NCBI RefSeq assembly: GCF_001984035.1
Contig: NZ_CP019449.1
Span: forward strand, 1,302,001-1,366,000
Source of the DNA: Sphingopyxis sp. QXT-31
GTDB lineage: Bacteria; Pseudomonadota; Alphaproteobacteria; Sphingomonadales; Sphingomonadaceae
Direction: 5' to 3'
Length of the DNA: 64,000 nucleotides
Shown: positions 60,669 through 64,000 of the stretch, in pieces
Layout: every line of letters begins with the position of its first letter
How positions within the stretch are numbered: position 1 is the stretch's first letter
Notes under the pieces: generated by a model
What the model was told of the DNA's origin: nothing
Seen by the model: the letters and a program-made list of their open reading frames with translations, nothing else
Databases searched by the model: none
Made by a program: the position numbers and the translations under genes

Positions 60669-60719
60669 ACGGGATCTATATGTTGGCTTGACCGCTACCA
60701 CCCCAGACCCGCCGCGGAC

Positions 60720-61445
60720 CTAAACCCGCCCTGCCCAGTCGAGGCTCTCCGGATAGAAGCGCTCCAGCACCCCCCCGCACTCGCCGACGACATAGCCGAT
60801 GACCTCGCGCGGCAGTTCGCTCTTCCACGCGTCGGCGTCGCCCGTCCGATAATGCGAGGCGTCGTCGGTTTCGCCCGCGCGGCGTCCGGCGAGCTTTTCG
60901 AAGGCGAAGTCGGCCTGGTCGGGCCAGACCAGCGCGTCGCCCGCAGGGCCCAGCGCGGCGCGTAAGAAATCGGTCAGCCGGTCGAGACCTTCCTCGATCC
61001 GCAGCGTGTCGATCGCGGGGTCGTCATAATCCCAGTGGCGCATCGCATGGAGCGGACCGGGGGTTTCCGGGTAGAATTCCTCAGAATTGCAGAATTGAGC
61101 GGTCAGCAGCATGCCCGTTTCGCGATCGGCGGCCAGCAGCCGCGCGCGCTGCGCGGCGAGCAGCGGCCAGCCGTCGATGCTGTGGCTGGTCCGGTGCGAA
61201 TGATAGGCCGACAGGACGACGCTGAGCGGATTGCGGATCAGATGCAGCGCCGGGCCTGTACCCTGCCCCCGCACCGCAGCATATTGCGCATTGGTCAGGC
61301 AGCAGAGGTCGTAACCCGCCGCGGGCGGCCGCGCCGAGCCGAGGTGCGAGGTGAAGAAGCCGAGCGCGCTTCGCTTGCTGAGCTCGGCAAGGAAGGCGAC
61401 GAGCGCGCTCGACGCGCATTTATGGTGGGTGAAGAAGGCGATCAT
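60720..61445 (-). CDS. Small sulfotransferase-like protein
   Basis: Possible PAPS-dependent sulfotransferase. The 241-residue product opens MIAFFTHHKCASSALVAFLA, a P-loop-like 5'-phosphosulfate site, and later has HLIRNPLSVVLSAYHSHR, the 3'-phosphate site (RNPxxxxxSxYHSH). Later motifs include HYRTGDADAWKSELP and YPESLDW. ATG 61445 is preferred because GAGGGTGAC lies upstream with seven bases; GTG 61451 is two codons earlier in frame. It lacks a signal and is isolated on its strand, about 1.1 kb from the TonB receptor cluster. The acceptor cannot be told. Confidence 0.75.
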   Translation of the reverse strand: MIAFFTHHKCASSALVAFLAELSKRSALGFFTSHLGSARPPAAGYDLCCLTNAQYAAVRGQGTGPALHLIRNPLSVVLSAYHSHRTSHSIDGWPLLAAQRARLLAADRETGMLLTAQFCNSEEFYPETPGPLHAMRHWDYDDPAIDTLRIEEGLDRLTDFLRAALGPAGDALVWPDQADFAFEKLAGRRAGETDDASHYRTGDADAWKSELPREVIGYVVGECGGVLERFYPESLDWAGRV

Positions 61446-61509
61446 CGTCACCCTCTTTCCAGATTTCGCCGGGCAAGCCTAGCGGGGCGCCGACCCGCCT
61501 CGCGCGAGC

Positions 61510-62235
61510 CTAATGCCGCTTCACTGCCGCGCGGTTGGCGTCGCCGAACATGTTCGACCATTCCCTGTCGTCGAGCTTCTGGTGGCGGCCGATATATTTG
61601 GCGGGCGGCTTCAGATCGTCGCGTGCCATTGCTCGGGCGACCGCGGGGCGCGTGCGGATGCGTTCGAACCAGCCGTGCATCGCGGGCCAGTCGTCGAGCC
61701 CCATGCCCATGACGAAGGCCGAGGCGCGGCCGGGCCAGATCGCCATGTCGGCGATGCTATACTCGTCGCCCGCGACATAGGGCGCTTTTTCGAGCCGATT
61801 CTCGAGGACGGCGAGCAGGCGATTTAATTCGTTGGCGTAGCGCGCGGTCGCATAATCCTGTCCCGCGGGGGCGTAGCGGAGGAAATGGCTCGCCTGCCCG
61901 CCCATCGGGCCAAGCCCGGCGACCTGCCAGGTCAGCCACGACAGCGCCGATGCGCGCGCCGCGCCCGAGGGCGCAAGGAAACGCCCGCTCTTTTCGGCAA
62001 GATATTGCAGGATCGCTCCCGATTCGAAGACGGCCACCGGATCGCCGCCCCAGGCCGGCGCATGATCGACGATCGCGGGCAGCTTGTGGTCGGGATTGAT
62101 GCGGCCGAATTCGGGGGTGAGCTGGTCACCCTCGAAAATATCATAGGGGATGACGCGATAGGCGGCGCCGATCTCTTCGAGCATGATCGCGATCTTCTGC
62201 CCGTTCGGCGTCGCCGAATAATGGAGGTCGATCAT
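61510..62235 (-). CDS. Glutathione S-transferase (YghU/GST-like)
   Basis: Conjugates or reduces small electrophiles using glutathione. The 241-residue product has an N-terminal thioredoxin-like domain (LHYSATPNGQKIAIMLEEIG at about 4-23, INPDHKLPAIVDHAPAWGGD) with ESGAILQYLAEKSGRF, then an all-helical domain with YEAGDEYSIADMAIW-type AGDEYSIADMAIWPG. The catalytic residue is likely the Ser or Asn in SATPNG. The start ATG 62235 overlaps the stop of the DUF3237 gene, so the two are translated together. Confidence 0.9.
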   Translation of the reverse strand: MIDLHYSATPNGQKIAIMLEEIGAAYRVIPYDIFEGDQLTPEFGRINPDHKLPAIVDHAPAWGGDPVAVFESGAILQYLAEKSGRFLAPSGAARASALSWLTWQVAGLGPMGGQASHFLRYAPAGQDYATARYANELNRLLAVLENRLEKAPYVAGDEYSIADMAIWPGRASAFVMGMGLDDWPAMHGWFERIRTRPAVARAMARDDLKPPAKYIGRHQKLDDREWSNMFGDANRAAVKRH

Positions 62236-62741
62236 CAGAGAATCTCGTGGATCTGGTGGCGGACGCCGAAATCGGTGCGCTCGCCGACGCCGACCGCGAG
62301 CAGGCCGTTCAGCCAGCCATATTTCTCGCTCGCGGTTTCGAACACCGGGGCGATTCGCAGATAGTAAAGTGACGGATCCACCGGCGGCGCGGCGGGGTCG
62401 GCGAAGGATGCGCGCACCGCGTCGGAGACGACGCTGCGGCCATTGTAGGTCAGGTAGATGAGCGCGCCGTCGTCGGTCTGCCACACGGCGCGCGCGTCGA
62501 AGGTGCCGACCGCCTCGCCCGACACGAGCCGCCCGGCGCGCGACCAGTTGCCGCCGCCGGGAAGAACGATGCCGTTGATTCGCGGTCCGAAAAATCGTCC
62601 GCCGGTCACATAGCCGACGCGCTGGTCGCCGAAGGGCGAAGCGCCGATGCCGAAGATGCCGCCCCCGACCTCGAACTCCACCGTGCACAGATGACGGCTC
62701 GCCAATGGCGCCGCGGCGCCCGATGCATTTTCCCGTCCCAC
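62235..62741 (-). CDS. DUF3237 domain protein
   Basis: Cytosolic protein of unknown role, 168 residues from GTG 62741. AGGAG lies eight bases ahead of this GTG and fixes it; the frame reaches TTG 62804, but that stretch holds the likely promoter and is not conserved. The domain shows CTVEFEVGGGIFGIGASPFG, GYVTGGRFFGPRINGIVLPG, WQTDDGALIYLTYNG and the DUF3237 end SLYYLRIAPVFETASEKYGW followed by AVGVGERTDFGVRHQIHEIL. The GST gene starts in its stop codon. Both are divergent from the TonB receptor. Confidence 0.85.
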   Translation of the reverse strand: MGRENASGAAAPLASRHLCTVEFEVGGGIFGIGASPFGDQRVGYVTGGRFFGPRINGIVLPGGGNWSRAGRLVSGEAVGTFDARAVWQTDDGALIYLTYNGRSVVSDAVRASFADPAAPPVDPSLYYLRIAPVFETASEKYGWLNGLLAVGVGERTDFGVRHQIHEIL

Positions 62742-62775
62742 GCTTTCGACTCCTGCTTGTGAGGCTCTGGACAAG

Positions 62776-62804
62776 CATAAAACAATTAGTATACTAAGGG
62801 TCAA
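62776..62804 (-). promoter_or_regulatory. Promoter of DUF3237-GST with an embedded palindrome
   Basis: On the minus strand TTGACC (62804-62799) and TTTATG (62781-62776) are 17 bases apart. The spacer contains the perfect 12-base palindrome TTAGTATACTAA (62786-62797), a typical place for a repressor to bind. The untranslated leader would be about 30 bases to the GTG at 62741. Confidence 0.5.
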
Positions 62805-62814
62805 TCAGATTGAC
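62800..62814. promoter_or_regulatory. Palindrome next to the TonB receptor gene
   Basis: GTCAATCAGATTGAC is a perfect 6+3+6 dyad that overlaps the -35 box of the minus-strand promoter and lies about 55 bases before the receptor start. It is separate from the 12-base palindrome two bases away and may be a second operator. Confidence 0.45.
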
Positions 62815-62867
62815 GGACCGGAGTGCATTTCCGGCACCGTCGGCAACATACCAATGGGAGGGTCATG

Positions 62868-64000
62868 ATGAATATTCGCAACCATATTCTACTGTCGGGC
62901 GCCGCGTCGATCGCGATGCTGGGGCTCGCCGCGCCGGCGATGGCGCAGGATAGCGCCGCCCCCGCCGACACCGGCGAAACCGCCGACGATGCGGGCACCG
63001 ACGAGATCATCGTCACCGCACGTTTCCGCAACGAAACGCTGCAGGACGTGCCGCAGGCGATCTCGGCCTTCGGCGAGGAGCAGCTGACCAACATCGCAGC
63101 GCGCGACATCACCGACCTCGCGCCCTCGACCCCCAACATCAGCATCCAGCCGGTCGCGACCTTCTCGAACTCGGCGGCGATCTTCATCCGCGGGCTCGGT
63201 GCGCAGGGCATCGAATCGACCGAGGAAAGCCCGGTCGGCGTGTCGATCGACGGCGTCTATGTGACGCGCCCGGTCGCGACGATGCTCGACACCTTCGACC
63301 TCGACCGCATCGAAGTGCTGCGCGGCCCGCAGGGCACGTCGTTCGGCAAGAACTCGCTGGCGGGCGGTATCGCCGCCTATACCAAGAACCCGGGCCGCGA
63401 CTGGGGTGTGCAGGCCGAGGTCACCGTCGGCAATTTCGGGCGCATGGACGCGCGCGCCGCGGTCGATATGCCGCTGATCCAGGATACGCTGGCGGTGCGG
63501 CTGGTGCTGAACAAGGAAACTTATGACGGCTATTTCACCAACCGCGTGAACGGCAAGAAGATCGGCGGGCAGGACCGGCTGACGCTGCGCGGCACGGTGG
63601 TGTTCACCCCGACCGACAATCTGGACATCAACCTGAAGGCCTTCCTCGTCCGCGACCGGTCGAGCGCGCCCGGCGGCGACGCCGCGCCGAACCGCAATCA
63701 GCTCTTGTGGCAGGTCTTCCGCTTCGAAGAGCCGAACGACGGCGCCTATACGATCGGCCGCGATTTCCCTGCCGATCACGACACCGACCAGCTGGGGCTG
63801 ATCAGCAACATCGGGCTCGACATGGGGTCGTGGGAGATGAAGTCGGTCACCGGCTATATCGAGACCGACGATTTCAACGACAGCGACTTCGACCAGTCGG
63901 AGATCTTCTTCTTCCCGACCTTCCGCCTGCAGTCGCACCGCCAGTTCAGCCAGGAACTGCGCCTGCAGTCCGATTTCTCCGACCGCACCGATGCGCTGTC
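62868..64000 (+). CDS. TonB-dependent receptor, 3' end cut by window edge
   Basis: Outer-membrane gated channel that imports a siderophore, sugar or other large nutrient with energy from TonB. The ATG at 62868 follows GGGAGGG by five bases; ATG 62865 is one codon earlier. The signal peptide ends at about residue 26 (AMA before QD). A Ton-box-like stretch (DEIIVTARFRNETLQDVPQA) leads the plug domain, with APSTPNISIQPV, FIRGLGAQGIESTEESPVGV, DRIEVLRGPQGTSFGKNSLA and IAAYTKNPG. Beta strands of the barrel follow until the window ends (about 378 residues visible). The substrate is unknown. It faces DUF3237-GST across a shared regulatory region, so co-regulation is likely. Confidence 0.92.
   Translation, partial: MNIRNHILLSGAASIAMLGLAAPAMAQDSAAPADTGETADDAGTDEIIVTARFRNETLQDVPQAISAFGEEQLTNIAARDITDLAPSTPNISIQPVATFSNSAAIFIRGLGAQGIESTEESPVGVSIDGVYVTRPVATMLDTFDLDRIEVLRGPQGTSFGKNSLAGGIAAYTKNPGRDWGVQAEVTVGNFGRMDARAAVDMPLIQDTLAVRLVLNKETYDGYFTNRVNGKKIGGQDRLTLRGTVVFTPTDNLDINLKAFLVRDRSSAPGGDAAPNRNQLLWQVFRFEEPNDGAYTIGRDFPADHDTDQLGLISNIGLDMGSWEMKSVTGYIETDDFNDSDFDQSEIFFFPTFRLQSHRQFSQELRLQSDFSDRTDAL

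Overview
This GC-rich window carries tightly packed genes, short intergenic palindromic repeats, TonB-dependent uptake and Kdo-based surface polysaccharide genes. That mix fits an alphaproteobacterium of the Sphingomonadales (Sphingopyxis/Sphingomonas-like). The genus is inferred from gene content and could not be tested. No rRNA, CRISPR array, transposase or prophage was seen. Two tRNA genes are present: Ala-CGC at 8016-8091 (minus) and Lys-UUU at 30335-30410 (plus).

Positions 1-30300 are mostly housekeeping and metabolic genes: an MFS symporter running off the left edge, a cold-shock protein directly followed by infA, a UvrD/PcrA helicase, two acyl-CoA dehydrogenases (one beside a MerR regulator with a clear operator-like dyad), a CurA-type oxidoreductase, a DEAD-box RNA helicase, a GlcD-type flavoprotein, hisI, purF, a serine hydrolase, a cyclopropane fatty acid synthase, a DNA photolyase, the two-subunit 2-oxoglutarate:ferredoxin oxidoreductase, rppH, a family 5 uracil-DNA glycosylase and folK. 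A 96-base duplication of the 3' end of the first acyl-CoA dehydrogenase brackets a small AT-rich gene next to tRNA-Ala.

Positions 30500-58300 form a surface and secretion region. A type I secretion ABC transporter and its membrane fusion protein come first, followed by kdsD-kdsB. Three very large RTX proteins follow: a serralysin-type metalloprotease, a beta-propeller/RTX fusion and an imperfect-repeat (possibly beta-helix)/RTX fusion. The rest is an ABC-transporter-dependent capsule locus: an FkbM methyltransferase, KpsC-, KpsD-, KpsE-, KpsM-, KpsT- and KpsS-like proteins, three glycosyltransferases and kdsA. KdsD, KdsA and KdsB would make CMP-Kdo, KpsS and KpsC would build the poly-Kdo linker, the glycosyltransferases the repeat unit, and KpsM/T/E/D would export the polymer. 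The secretion pair probably exports the RTX proteins. Its outer-membrane channel is not in the window.

Positions 58350-64000 return to catabolism: an HMG-CoA-lyase-family enzyme, a CaiB/BaiF CoA transferase, a small sulfotransferase-like protein, a glutathione S-transferase paired with a DUF3237 protein, and, divergently, a TonB-dependent receptor cut by the right edge. The last two share a promoter region with two perfect palindromes.

Many long antisense reading frames are GC-driven shadows and are not annotated.
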